This document shows, in pieces, positions 20,584-32,658 of a stretch of 64,000 bases of DNA; the first letter of the stretch is position 1, and every line of letters begins with the position of its first letter. The stretch covers positions 1-64,000 of the forward strand of contig JAEKKJ010000007.1 of NCBI GenBank assembly GCA_019510435.1, read 5' to 3'. Both the position numbers and the translations under genes were made by a program. Below the pieces are notes generated by a model. That model had not been told where the DNA came from, did no database searches, and worked only from the letters and a program-made list of their open reading frames with translations. The stretch is from Caulobacterales bacterium. GTDB lineage: Bacteria > Pseudomonadota > Alphaproteobacteria > Caulobacterales > Caulobacteraceae.

Positions 20584-21138
20584 TCAGGTGGGCGGCGGCT
20601 CGTCAGCCTCGCCATAGGGGTCGCGGTCCTCGTCGCGATAGCGCTCGCTGCGCGCGTCGGGCCGGTAGCGGTCGTCGCGCGGCTCGGGGCGATAGCGGTC
20701 ATCGCCCCACGCCTCGCTGCGGTAGCGCACGTCGCCGTCCACCGATGGGTAGGAACTGGCCTCCTGCGGGGGCTCGCGCCAGGTCCGGTAGGTCATCACC
20801 ATCGGGGAAGGCGGCGGCTCGTCCTCCGCCGTGAAGGCCACCGGCTCCTCGCGGGGCTCGGTGGACGAGGGCGCATAGGCCGTCTCTCGCCGCGGCCGGG
20901 TCCAGTCGGTGCCGATCACATAGTCGGGGATGCGGCCGCGGTAGACGCTGACGCCGGGGTCGGACGTGTAGCTCGCCTGGTGCAGCCCGCCGTCGGCGGA
21001 GAAGTACTGCGGGCCGAGGACCCGCTCCTGGCCGAAGTCGGGCTTCATCGCCGCGCCCATCAGCACGCCGGCGACCACCGCCACGGCCGCGCCGGCGGCG
21101 AGCATCCGGGACTCTCTTTTGTCAAACTGGATGTCCAT
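20584..21138 (-). CDS. Membrane-anchored protein with Asp/Arg/Tyr-rich tail, unknown function
   Basis: No family is recognised. From ATG 21138 the 184-aa product has a short charged start (MDIQFDKRESR), one hydrophobic helix (MLAAGAAVAVVAGVLMGAAM) and then a polar, probably extracytoplasmic region. The C-terminal third carries imperfect repeats of DDRYRP (RYRSEAWGDDRYRPEPRD, DDRYRPDARSERYRD) and ends in Pro. A GTG at 21159 would extend it by seven residues. It lies between prmA and corA on the same strand. Confidence 0.65.
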   Translation of the reverse strand: MDIQFDKRESRMLAAGAAVAVVAGVLMGAAMKPDFGQERVLGPQYFSADGGLHQASYTSDPGVSVYRGRIPDYVIGTDWTRPRRETAYAPSSTEPREEPVAFTAEDEPPPSPMVMTYRTWREPPQEASSYPSVDGDVRYRSEAWGDDRYRPEPRDDRYRPDARSERYRDEDRDPYGEADEPPPT

Positions 21139-21178
21139 TGGCGCCGGATAGCGCGCCACGCCGGCATTGGTTTCAGCG

Positions 21179-22147
21179 CTACAGCCAGCGGGCCCGCCGG
21201 AACGCGAAATAGAGGCCGGCGCACACCACCACCGTCAGGCCCAGCACCACGAAATAGGCGTAGCGCCAGTGCAGCTCGGGCATGAATTCGAAGTTCATGC
21301 CGTAGAGCCCCGCGACCATGGTCGGCACCGCCAGGATACCCGCCCAGGAGGCCAGCTTGCGGGTGATGTCGCCCTGCCGCTGCTGCTCGAACAGGTTGGA
21401 GACCTCGAACACCGACGACAGCACGTCGCGCAGCGCCTCGACGTTGCTGGACACCCGCCGCAGGTGATCGCCCACGTCGCGGAAATAGGGCCGCACCCGC
21501 TCGTCCATGAACGGCAGGTGCAGGTGCTCCAGCCGCGCGCAGACCTCCTCCATGGGCCCGAGGATGCGGCGGAACCGCATCAGCGACTGGCGCAGGTTGA
21601 AGAGGTGGGTGACGTCCTGGCGGCTCAGGAAAGCGTCCAGCGCCCGCCGCTCCATGGCGAGCACGTCCTCCTCGATGTCGTCGACGATGGGCTGGTAGCC
21701 GTCGACGATGAAGTCGAGCAGGGCGTAGAGCACATAGGCCACGCCCACCTGCATCAGCGCCGGGGACGCCTCCAGCCGGCGGCGCACCTCGGTATGGGCC
21801 CGCTCCGAGCCCGTGCGCAGGGTGATGATGGTGTTGCGGCAGAGGAAGGCGCAGGTCTCGCCATAGACGATCTCCTCGCCGTCGAGCCACGCCGTGCGGG
21901 CCGCCACGAAGATCTGGTCGCCATAGACGCTGACCTTGGGCAGCGGATGCTCGCAAAGGGCGTCGTCCAGCGCCAGCGGGTGCAGGCCGAATTTCTGCTG
22001 CAGCTGGGCCAGCTCGGCGGCGGTGGGGTCGACGAGGCCGATCCAGGCGAACTGGTGGTCCTGCACCTGCCGGTCGTGCGGATCGTCCAGCCGCAGGTGC
22101 CGCAGCCGGTGCCCCTCCGAATAGACCCTGGCGGCGGCGATGGTCAT
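21179..22147 (-). CDS. corA: CorA-family divalent cation transporter
   Basis: CorA channels carry Mg2+ (or Co2+, Zn2+) inward as a pentamer. The 322-aa protein has a large cytoplasmic domain, a long helix through RYFRDV-like sequence, and two C-terminal membrane helices. The first helix ends with the selectivity motif GMN in AGLYGMNFEFMPEL. A basic C-terminal tail (RRARWL) is present, as in most CorA proteins. I start at ATG 22147, which follows GGGGAG at seven bases. An upstream in-frame start at 22177 lacks such a site. A family-1 repeat pair lies just upstream. Confidence 0.93.
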   Translation of the reverse strand: MTIAAARVYSEGHRLRHLRLDDPHDRQVQDHQFAWIGLVDPTAAELAQLQQKFGLHPLALDDALCEHPLPKVSVYGDQIFVAARTAWLDGEEIVYGETCAFLCRNTIITLRTGSERAHTEVRRRLEASPALMQVGVAYVLYALLDFIVDGYQPIVDDIEEDVLAMERRALDAFLSRQDVTHLFNLRQSLMRFRRILGPMEEVCARLEHLHLPFMDERVRPYFRDVGDHLRRVSSNVEALRDVLSSVFEVSNLFEQQRQGDITRKLASWAGILAVPTMVAGLYGMNFEFMPELHWRYAYFVVLGLTVVVCAGLYFAFRRARWL

Positions 22148-22223
22148 GCGGTGCTCCCCGCTGGGATGAGAGGGCAAGGCGGGGCTGGGCGCAACTGGAG
22201 GGTTGCAGATCAGAGCCGCCAGC

Positions 22224-22349
22224 GCGCCCCCTCCACCACTTCGTGGTCCCCCTCCCCCGCACGCGGGGGAGGAACAGGGGAGGCCAGCGCGGCTAGTTCC
22301 TCCCCCGTGTCAACGGGGGAGGGGGACCGCGAAGCGGTGGAGGGGGCGC
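22224..22349. repeat. Family-1 inverted repeat pair without a gene
   Basis: Two roughly 53-bp copies face each other: 22224-22275 on the minus strand and 22296-22349 on the plus strand, with 20 bp between. Each has a CCTCCCCCG/CGGGGGAGG palindrome, GGGGACC and a GGTGGAGGGGGCGC end. The orientation is the reverse of the DUF559 flanks, with the GTTCCTC ends facing inward. The pair lies between corA and uvrD. Confidence 0.88.
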
Positions 22350-22360
22350 TGGTCTCCCCG

Positions 22361-24688
<2,328 letters not shown>

Positions 24689-24707
24689 CGGAACATATGT
24701 AGCACAA

Positions 24708-24843
24708 TCCCTCCCCTTTATGGGGAGGGGCAGGCTTGGCGCAGCCAAGCCGGGGTGGGGAAGCCACGACCGGATGCTGAGCCCGGTCGACTATTCCCCA
24801 CCCGTCTCGCTGCGCTCGCCACCCTCCCCATGAAGGGGAGGGA
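24708..24843. repeat. Family-2 palindromic repeat pair (BIME-like)
   Basis: TCCCTCCCCTTTATGGGGAG at the left and CCCTCCCCATGAAGGGGAGG at the right enclose inner hairpins (CTTGGCGCAGCCAAG). A central linker with GACCGG and CCGGTC arms is nearly the same as the linker at 2614. The element separates uvrD from the RHH-like gene and supplies the latter's 3' end. Confidence 0.88.
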
Positions 24844-25048
24844 TACGCACCCACGCCAGCGCCGCCACGCGGCAGGCCGAGGCGAGGGGTCGTTCGCCGC
24901 GGCCGCGGTCGAGGCTGACGATCAGGGCCGCGAGGCTCTGGCCCCGCGCCTCAGCCATCTCATCCAGCACCGCCCAGAACTCGGGCTCCAGCGCGATGGA
25001 GGTGGCGTGGCCGCTGAGCAGGACGGAGCGTTTCTTCAGGCGGGGCAT
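24791..25048 (-). CDS. Ribbon-helix-helix (RHH_4-type) protein with repeat-derived C-terminus
   Basis: Small RHH_4 proteins are putative DNA-binding regulators common in Alphaproteobacteria. LKKRSVLLSGHATSIALEPE is the expected N-terminal strand and turn, and FWAVLDEMAEARGQSLAALI the helices. The stretch ASACRVAAL corresponds to the final helix. The remaining residues (about the last 17, ending GEGGERSETGGE) are encoded by the family-2 repeat at 24708-24843. The native C-terminus was probably lost or extended when the repeat arrived. The gene diverges from coq4. Confidence 0.78.
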   Translation of the reverse strand: MPRLKKRSVLLSGHATSIALEPEFWAVLDEMAEARGQSLAALIVSLDRGRGERPLASACRVAALAWVRIPPLHGEGGERSETGGE

Positions 25049-25154
25049 GAGGGGCTTTGTTTACGAGCTTCGCCGCAGGGTGGGATACCCCTTGCAAAAA
25101 AGTGACGCATGCGTCATCTTTGTGAGCGACACTCTTGCCTCCAGGTTCCCGCAC

Positions 25155-25928
25155 ATGACCATGGCCGCCGACACCACCGCCGAGTTTGCGCCGCAAGCGC
25201 AACCGCGCACGGTGTCCACCAAGCTCGACCTCGTCCACGCCCTGCGCTCGCTGCGCCGGCTGCTGAACGACAAGGAAGACACCCGCCAGGTGTTCGAGAT
25301 CATGCGCGCCCTGAACGGCGCCTCCACGGCCAAGGGCTACCAGCGCCTGCTGTCCACGCTCGAGGGCGGCCGGATCGCCTATGAGCGCAAGGAGTTCGCC
25401 GAGCGCCTGATGGACGACGCCTGGCTGGACAGCCTGCCCGAGGGCAGCGTCGGCGCCGCCTACCGCACCTTCATCCGCACCGAACAGCTCTCCGCCGAGG
25501 GCCTGGCCGAGGTCAGCCGCGAGGGCGCCAAGGGGGTGGACGAGCCGCACCCCTACGCCTGGTTCGGCCGGCGCACCCGCGACGTGCACGACATCTGGCA
25601 CATCCTCTCGGGCTATCACCGCGACGCCCTGGGCGAGGCCTGCCTGGTGGCCTTCTCCTACGCCCAGACCAAGAGCCTCGGTTGGGCGGTGATCGCCCTG
25701 GGGGCCGCCTCGCGCAGCCGCAAGGACAAGAGCTATCCGTATGTGAAGGCGATCTGGCAGGGCTATCGCCGCGGCAAGGCCGCCGCCTGGCTGCAGGGCG
25801 AGGACTACGAGCGCCTGATGGCCGAGCCCCTGGAGGCCGCCCGCAAGCGCCTCGGCATCACGCCCCCGACGATCTACGACGCGATCCCCGCCGAAGCCCG
25901 CGACGGCGCGGTGCCCCAGGGGGCTTAA
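25155..25928 (+). CDS. coq4: Ubiquinone biosynthesis protein Coq4 homologue
   Basis: Coq4 organises and contributes to ubiquinone synthesis in mitochondria, and homologues occur in Alphaproteobacteria. The signature metal-site motif HDxxH is present as DVHDIWHILSGYHRDALGE. Family features around it include RTFIRTEQLSAEGLAE and PYAWFGRRTRDV. ATG 25155 starts MTMAADTTAEF, and a second ATG two codons on is equally possible. The product is about 257 aa. The stop is followed at once by a family-2 repeat. RHH_4 and DUF4169 genes on either side are common companions in this group. Confidence 0.9.
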   Translation: MTMAADTTAEFAPQAQPRTVSTKLDLVHALRSLRRLLNDKEDTRQVFEIMRALNGASTAKGYQRLLSTLEGGRIAYERKEFAERLMDDAWLDSLPEGSVGAAYRTFIRTEQLSAEGLAEVSREGAKGVDEPHPYAWFGRRTRDVHDIWHILSGYHRDALGEACLVAFSYAQTKSLGWAVIALGAASRSRKDKSYPYVKAIWQGYRRGKAAAWLQGEDYERLMAEPLEAARKRLGITPPTIYDAIPAEARDGAVPQGA

Positions 25929-26060
25929 TTCCCTCCCTTGATGGGGAGGGAAAGGCTGCGCAGCAGCCAGGGTGAGGCGGCCACGGCCGGGCGCCGAGCC
26001 TGATCGACGATCCCTCACCCTGGCGCCTGCGGCGCCTGTCCCTCCCCATCAAGGGAGGGA
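25929..26060. repeat. Family-2 palindromic repeat pair filling a convergent gap
   Basis: TTCCCTCCCTTGATGGGGAG and GTCCCTCCCCATCAAGGGAG bound the unit. CAGGGTGAGG and CCTCACCCTG form the inner arms, with GCTGCGCAGC and GGCGCCTGCGGCGCC hairpins. The linker is a degenerate version of the GACCGG/CCGGTC one. The element fills the space between the coq4 stop and the DUF4169 stop exactly and may act as a bidirectional terminator. Confidence 0.88.
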
Positions 26061-26234
26061 CTATTCCCGCTTCTTGCCTTCGAGCTCGCGGCGGGCGCGT
26101 TCGGATTCCAGCTTGGAGACCGCCTTCTGGCCCTTGCTCTGGCCGTGGACGACGCGGTTCTGCGCCGCGTGGGCCTTGCCGTCGGCGCGCGCCTTGGCCT
26201 TGCGGGCCCTGTTCAGGTTGATCAGTTCGGCCAT
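26061..26234 (-). CDS. DUF4169 family small protein, 57 aa
   Basis: This short gene begins MAELINLNRARKAKARA and continues with DGKAHAAQNRVVHGQSKGQK and LESERARRELEGKKRE. This matches the highly basic, helical DUF4169 family, known from Alphaproteobacteria and without an assigned function. The composition suggests a nucleic-acid- or RNA-binding helix, which is inference. Its stop codon touches the family-2 repeat that separates it from coq4. Confidence 0.82.
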   Translation of the reverse strand: MAELINLNRARKAKARADGKAHAAQNRVVHGQSKGQKAVSKLESERARRELEGKKRE

Positions 26235-26297
26235 CTGGAAACCTCGACCGCTCCGCGCGGGTTACCCTCGTCCCCACCCTAAGACGAGGAGATCGAT

Positions 26298-26534
26298 ATG
26301 ATCCAGACGTCCCAGATCCGCGAGCACATGGACGTGGAAGGCTCCGACGGCAAGCACGTCGGCCGGGTCGACAAGGTGCTGGGCGACGAGATCGAGCTGA
26401 CCAAGCTGGACACCCAGTCGGGCCTGAAGCACCACATGATCCCGCTCAGCTGGGTCGACTCCATCGAGGACGATACGGTCCGGCTCAACCTGACCCGGGA
26501 AGCGGCCAAGGCGTCCTGGCGCGAGAAGCACTAG
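26298..26534 (+). CDS. DUF2171 (PRC-barrel-like) protein, 78 aa
   Basis: The product reads MIQTSQIREHMDVEGSDG, then KHVGRVDKVLGDEIELTK and KHHMIPLSWVDSIEDDTVRL, the compact beta-barrel pattern of DUF2171. Members are small stress-associated or cytoplasmic proteins of unknown role. AGACGAGGAGATCGAT precedes the ATG, a good Shine-Dalgarno. It diverges from the DUF4169 gene and is followed by the M28 peptidase gene. Confidence 0.85.
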   Translation: MIQTSQIREHMDVEGSDGKHVGRVDKVLGDEIELTKLDTQSGLKHHMIPLSWVDSIEDDTVRLNLTREAAKASWREKH

Positions 26535-26621
26535 CCAGGTTCCGTGGCGCCGGCCTGGGCGCCATGACAAGCTGACGCCGGCGCGCCGGACGACTCGGCC
26601 GCGAGAGGTCGGGGAGTTGCG

Positions 26622-27974
26622 GTGAAGCGTCTGGCGTTCCTGGGAATGGCCGCGGTCCTGGCGGCCGCGCCGGCGTCGTCCGCCGCGCCGCCGAGGGTCT
26701 GCGCGGAGTGCGTGAGGACCAACGAGGCGCGGCTGGCCGGCGACGAGTTCGCGGGCCGCGGCTGTGGCTCGGCCGGGGAGAACGCCGCCGCTCGTTTCCT
26801 GGCGGCCCAGCTGAAGGCCTATGGCCTTGCGGGCGCGGCGCCCGACGGCGGCTTCCTGCAGACCGTCCAGTTCCGCGAGAGCACCTACCGCGAGCCGCCG
26901 ACCCTCGAGGTGGGCGGGCTGCGCATGGTCCAGGGCGGGGAGATCCTGGCGGTCCAGACGGCGCCGGAGATCATTGCGCCGCTGGCGCGGGTGGGACTCG
27001 CCGACGTCGACGCGGCGGCGGGCAAGGTGGCCCTGTACGATGCGCCCTACGATCTCAAGGCGGTCAGCCTCTTCCTGAAGGCCGGGGCGCGCGCGGTAAT
27101 CACCCAGGCGCCGGACCGGGCGCTGCGGTCCTGGAGCCAGATCGCGGCCCGTTCGCCGGATGGCGTGCAGGTGCTGGGCGTCGACGCGGAGCCGCCGCCG
27201 GTCGCCGACCACGCGCTGGTGTTCGTCCGGCCCGAGGCCATGGCCGCCCTGAACGCCGCGGAGGGACAGACGGCGCGGCTGCTGGCCCCGCGTGGCGAGC
27301 CCGTGCTGCACACCACCTACAATGTCCTGGCCCGGCTGCCCGGCCGGGGTCCGCAGGCCGACCGCGAGGCGGTCCTGCTGACGGCGCACTACGACCACCT
27401 CGGCCTGGTGGCGGGCCAGACCTACCGCGGCGCCAATGACGACGCCTCGGGCACCAGCGCCGTGCTCGAGTTCGCCCGCATGCTGGCCCAGGCGCCGCCG
27501 CATCGGCGCACCGCCCAGTTCGCCCTGTTCGGCTGCGAAGAGGCGGGCGGCCACGGCGCCAAATACTTCCTCAGCCATCCGTCGGCGCCGCTGGCCGACG
27601 TGGCGGTGAACCTGGAGTTCGAGATGATCGGGGCGGTCGACCCACGCCACCCGAAGCGGCTGATGCTGACCGGCTGGGAGCGCTCGAACCTGGGCCCGGC
27701 CCTGGAGGCCCATGGCGCGGCCATCGGGCCCGACATCGACCCGGACGAGCACTTCTTCGAGCGGTCCGACAACATCCAGCTCGCCCGGCGCGGGGTGGTC
27801 GCCCAGACGATCAGCGCCTGGCCCAAGCCGCCGACCTACCACCAACCCAGCGACGACCTGGCCCACCTGGACCAGGCCTTCATGATCCACGTGATCCAGT
27901 CCCTGGCCGGGCCCGTCGACTGGCTGCTGAACAGCGACTTCAAGCCCGCCTGGAACCCCGGCGGCCAGCCGTAG
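26622..27974 (+). CDS. Secreted M28 family zinc metallopeptidase
   Basis: M28 enzymes are two-zinc amino- or carboxypeptidases. A signal peptide (MKRLAFLGMAAVLAAAPASSA) directs export. The metal-site series is intact: AHYDHLGL (His), GANDDASGTSAVLEFARML (bridging Asp), FGCEEAGGHGAKYF (catalytic and binding Glu), and a late HQPSDDLAHLD His. A protease-associated-like insert precedes the peptidase core (about residues 120-210). GTG 26622 with GGGGA upstream is the start, and the product is 450 aa. The substrate is unknown. Confidence 0.92.
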   Translation: MKRLAFLGMAAVLAAAPASSAAPPRVCAECVRTNEARLAGDEFAGRGCGSAGENAAARFLAAQLKAYGLAGAAPDGGFLQTVQFRESTYREPPTLEVGGLRMVQGGEILAVQTAPEIIAPLARVGLADVDAAAGKVALYDAPYDLKAVSLFLKAGARAVITQAPDRALRSWSQIAARSPDGVQVLGVDAEPPPVADHALVFVRPEAMAALNAAEGQTARLLAPRGEPVLHTTYNVLARLPGRGPQADREAVLLTAHYDHLGLVAGQTYRGANDDASGTSAVLEFARMLAQAPPHRRTAQFALFGCEEAGGHGAKYFLSHPSAPLADVAVNLEFEMIGAVDPRHPKRLMLTGWERSNLGPALEAHGAAIGPDIDPDEHFFERSDNIQLARRGVVAQTISAWPKPPTYHQPSDDLAHLDQAFMIHVIQSLAGPVDWLLNSDFKPAWNPGGQP

Positions 27975-27980
27975 GCGCGC

Positions 27981-27992
27981 GGGCCTGAGGCC

Positions 27993-27993
<1 letters not shown>
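27981..27993. terminator. Short palindrome between convergent genes
   Basis: GGGCCTGAGGCCC is a perfect 6-bp-arm palindrome followed by TATTT on the plus strand, in the 18-bp gap between the M28 peptidase and aminotransferase stops. It may serve as a weak shared terminator. Confidence 0.35.
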
Positions 27994-30047
<2,054 letters not shown>

Positions 30048-30051
<4 letters not shown>

Positions 30052-30665
30052 TCAAGCTGTTCCACGCCTGGGGCTCGTGTTCGCTGGCGTCCCTGATCGC
30101 CCTGGAGGAGGCCGGCGCCGACTACGAGCTGGCCGTGATGAGCACCCGCGACGGCGACCAGCGGCGGCCGGAGTACCTGGCGCTCAATCCGAAGGGGCGC
30201 GTGCCGGCCCTGGTGACCGAGCGCGGCGTGCTGACCGAGAACCTGGCCATCCTGGCCTGGATCGCCGGGGCCTTCCCGCAGGCGCGGCTGGCGCCGACCG
30301 ACCCCTGGGACTTCGCCCAGGCCCAGGCGTTCAACAGCTACCTCGGCTCCACCGTCCACGTGGCCCACGCCCACCGCCACCGCGGCTACCGCTGGGCCAC
30401 CGAGGAGAGTTCGTTCGAGGACATGCGCCGCAAGGTCCCCGAAAGCATCACCGAGTGCTTCCGGCTGATCGAGGACGGGCTGCTCAAGGGCCCGTACGTG
30501 CTGGGCGAGACGTTCTCGATCTGCGACGCCTACCTCTTCACCCTGGCGGACTGGCTGGAGGAGGACGGGGTCGACCCCAAGCTGTTCCCCAGGGTGCTGG
30601 CGCATCGCGAGCGGGTGCGGGCGCGGCCGGCGGTGGGGAAGGTTCTTGCCCTGCAGGCGGCGTAA
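30048..30665 (+). CDS. Glutathione S-transferase family protein
   Basis: The 205-aa product has an N-terminal thioredoxin-like domain (KLFHAWGSCSLASLIALEEAG, NPKGRVPALVTERGVLTENLAILAWIA) and an all-helical C-terminal domain with GPYVLGETFSICDAYLFTLADWL, the N-capping-box motif of GSTs. SCS near residue 11 suggests a beta-type or similar active site. The substrate is unknown. It starts 4 bp inside the VTT gene and is followed by a strong hairpin. Confidence 0.9.
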
Positions 30666-30666
30666 G

Positions 30667-30699
30667 GCCGCGCGAGACGCAAGAAGCTTGCGGCGCGGC
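30667..30699 (+). terminator. Hairpin downstream of GST gene
   Basis: GCCGCGC and GCGCGGC enclose CGCAAG-AAG-CTTGCG, giving a stem of 13 pairs with one 4-base bulge directly after the stop. It is followed by CCCCTTTC and not a U-run. It probably separates the GST unit from the leuA leader. Confidence 0.45.
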
Positions 30700-30723
30700 G
30701 CCCCTTTCGGTAGAGACCGGGCC

Positions 30724-30792
30724 ATGCGCACGCGGCTCGAAAGCCTGCTTCTTCTCTCGCTGGGGCTTAGCCGCCCCTGGGCGCCTCTCTAG
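30724..30792 (+). CDS. leuL: Leucine-rich leader peptide of leuA (attenuation), 22 aa
   Basis: A 22-codon ORF reads MRTRLESLLLLSLGLSRPW then APL. Eight of 22 residues are Leu, including four in a row at residues 8-11. It lies 78 bp before leuA. Ribosome-mediated attenuation through Leu-rich leaders of leuA is known in Proteobacteria, so this is very probably the control peptide. Its Shine-Dalgarno is weak. Confidence 0.78.
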   Translation: MRTRLESLLLLSLGLSRPWAPL

Positions 30793-30832
30793 GCACGCGC
30801 ATCCTCGCGGCCGGGCGACCAGGGGTCTTTTT
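30774..30832 (+). promoter_or_regulatory. Probable leuA transcription attenuator
   Basis: GACC-AGG-GGTC followed by five T's (30817-30832) forms a short terminator. CCCCTGG (30774-30780), inside the end of the leader ORF, is perfectly complementary to CCAGGGG (30819-30825), which overlaps both terminator arms. A ribosome stalled at the Leu run would leave CCCCTGG free to form the antiterminator, while one reaching the stop would cover it. The four-pair stem is weak, so the fold is inference. Confidence 0.55.
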
Positions 30833-30870
30833 CGAACCTCCGCCCAGAACCGACACACCGCGAGACCGAC

Positions 30871-32466
30871 ATGACCGCTTCCGTATCCGACTCGACCCCG
30901 GCCCCCGCTGCGCCTGACGCACGCGACCGGGTCATCGTCTTCGACACCACCATGCGCGACGGCGAGCAGTCGCCCGGCGCCTCCATGTCCCACGACGAGA
31001 AGCTGGAACTTGCCAAGATACTCGAGGACATGAGGGTCGATGTGATCGAGGCCGGCTTCCCGATCGCCTCCAACGGCGACTTCGAGGCCGTGCGCGCCAT
31101 CTCCGAGATCGTGTCGGAGAGCATCGTCTGCGGCCTGGCCCGCGCCGGCATGGCCGACATCGAGCGCTGCGCCGAGGCGGTGCGGAAGGCCAAGCGCGGC
31201 CGCATCCACACCTTCCTGTCCACCAGCCCCAGCCACCGCGACCACATCCTGCACGCCAGCCAGGAAGACATCCTGGAGATGATCACCAAGTCGGTGACCC
31301 ATGCGCGCAACCTGTGCGGCGACGTGGAGTGGTCGGCCCAGGACGCCACCCGCACCGAGCAGGACTTCCTGCGCCGCTGCGTGGACGCGGCGATCAAGGC
31401 CGGCGCCACCACCATCAACCTGCCCGACACGGTGGGCTATTCGTACCCGTCCGAGTACGCCGAGATGTTCCGCGACATCATCGCCAATGTGGACGGCGCG
31501 GACCGGGTGATCTTCTCCACCCACTGCCACAACGACCTGGGCCTGGCGGTGGCCAACAGCCTGGCCGGCGTCCAGGGCGGCGCGCGGCAGGTGGAGGTGG
31601 CGGTCAACGGCATCGGTGAGCGGGCCGGAAACGCGGCCCTGGAGGAGATCGTCATGGCGCTGCGCGTGCGCGGCGACACCCTGCCGTTCTTCACGGGCAT
31701 CGAGACCCAGCACATCACCCGCGCCAGCCGCTACGTCTCGGCCATCACCGGCTTTCCGGTGCAGTTCAACAAGGCGATCGTCGGCAAGAACGCCTTCGCC
31801 CACGAGAGCGGCATCCACCAGGACGGGATGCTGAAGGACCGCGGCACCTACGAGATCATGACGCCCGAGACGGTGGGGCAGGGCGGCTCCAACCTGGTGA
31901 TGGGCAAGCACTCCGGCCGCCACGCCTTCCGCGAGAAGCTGAAGGACCTGGGCTACGAGCTGGGCCAGAACGCGCTCAACGAGGCCTTCCAGCGCTTCAA
32001 GGACCTGGCCGACAAGAAGAAGCACGTCTTCGACGACGACATCGTGGCCCTGGTGGACGACGCCCTGGCCAGCGCCGCCGACAAGGTCCAGGTCAAGCAC
32101 CTGCGGGTGATCGCCGGCACCGAGGGGCCGCAGGAGGCCTTCCTGACGGTGACCATCGACGGGGTCGAGAAGTCCGCCAACGCCACGGGCGACGGCCCGG
32201 TGGACGCGGTGTTCAACGCCATCCACGCGGTGGTGCCGCACGCGGCGGTGCTGCGGCTCTTCCAGGTGCACGCGGTGACCGAGGGCACCGACGCCCAGGC
32301 CCAGGTCTCGGTCCGCCTCGAGGACGAGGGGCGGATCGCCACCGGTACGGCGGCCGACACCGACACGCTCACGGCGTCGGCCAAGGCCTATGTCAACGCG
32401 CTCAACAACCTCTTCGCGAGGAAGGAAAAGAGCGCCCCCGACGCCAAGGTCGCCAGCGGGTTCTAA
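30871..32466 (+). CDS. leuA: 2-isopropylmalate synthase
   Basis: LeuA condenses acetyl-CoA with 2-oxoisovalerate, the first committed step of leucine synthesis. The TIM-barrel start FDTTMRDGEQSPGASM and the metal motif STHCHNDLGLAVANS are intact, as is the downstream GIGERAGNAALEEIVMAL. The C-terminal regulatory domain (ATGDGPVDAVFNAI region), which binds leucine as feedback inhibitor, is also complete. Length 531 aa is usual. The Leu-rich leader and attenuator upstream suggest transcriptional control by leucyl-tRNA in addition to feedback. A family-2 repeat follows the stop. Confidence 0.97.
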   Translation: MTASVSDSTPAPAAPDARDRVIVFDTTMRDGEQSPGASMSHDEKLELAKILEDMRVDVIEAGFPIASNGDFEAVRAISEIVSESIVCGLARAGMADIERCAEAVRKAKRGRIHTFLSTSPSHRDHILHASQEDILEMITKSVTHARNLCGDVEWSAQDATRTEQDFLRRCVDAAIKAGATTINLPDTVGYSYPSEYAEMFRDIIANVDGADRVIFSTHCHNDLGLAVANSLAGVQGGARQVEVAVNGIGERAGNAALEEIVMALRVRGDTLPFFTGIETQHITRASRYVSAITGFPVQFNKAIVGKNAFAHESGIHQDGMLKDRGTYEIMTPETVGQGGSNLVMGKHSGRHAFREKLKDLGYELGQNALNEAFQRFKDLADKKKHVFDDDIVALVDDALASAADKVQVKHLRVIAGTEGPQEAFLTVTIDGVEKSANATGDGPVDAVFNAIHAVVPHAAVLRLFQVHAVTEGTDAQAQVSVRLEDEGRIATGTAADTDTLTASAKAYVNALNNLFARKEKSAPDAKVASGF

Positions 32467-32470
32467 AGTC

Positions 32471-32646
32471 TTCCCTCCCTTGATGGGGAGGGACAGGCTC
32501 GCCGGAGGGGAGCCAGGGTGAGGGAGTGTGGATCAAGCTCCAACTCCGCCACCTGGCCCACACTTCGGCGCGCCCACGCCTGCGCCTAGCCCACGCTTCC
32601 TCACCCTGGCGGCTACGCCGCCTGTCCCTCCCCATCAAGGGAGGGA
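32471..32646. repeat. Family-2 palindromic repeat pair with divergent linker
   Basis: TTCCCTCCCTTGATGGGGAG and GTCCCTCCCCATCAAGGGAG form the ends, and CAGGGTGAGG and CCTCACCCTG the inner arms. The linker differs from other copies but still has AGTGTGG and CCACACT arms. The right end carries GGAGGGAAAGGAG, which provides or borders the Shine-Dalgarno of the next gene. Confidence 0.87.
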
Positions 32647-32658
32647 AAGGAGCTGCAC

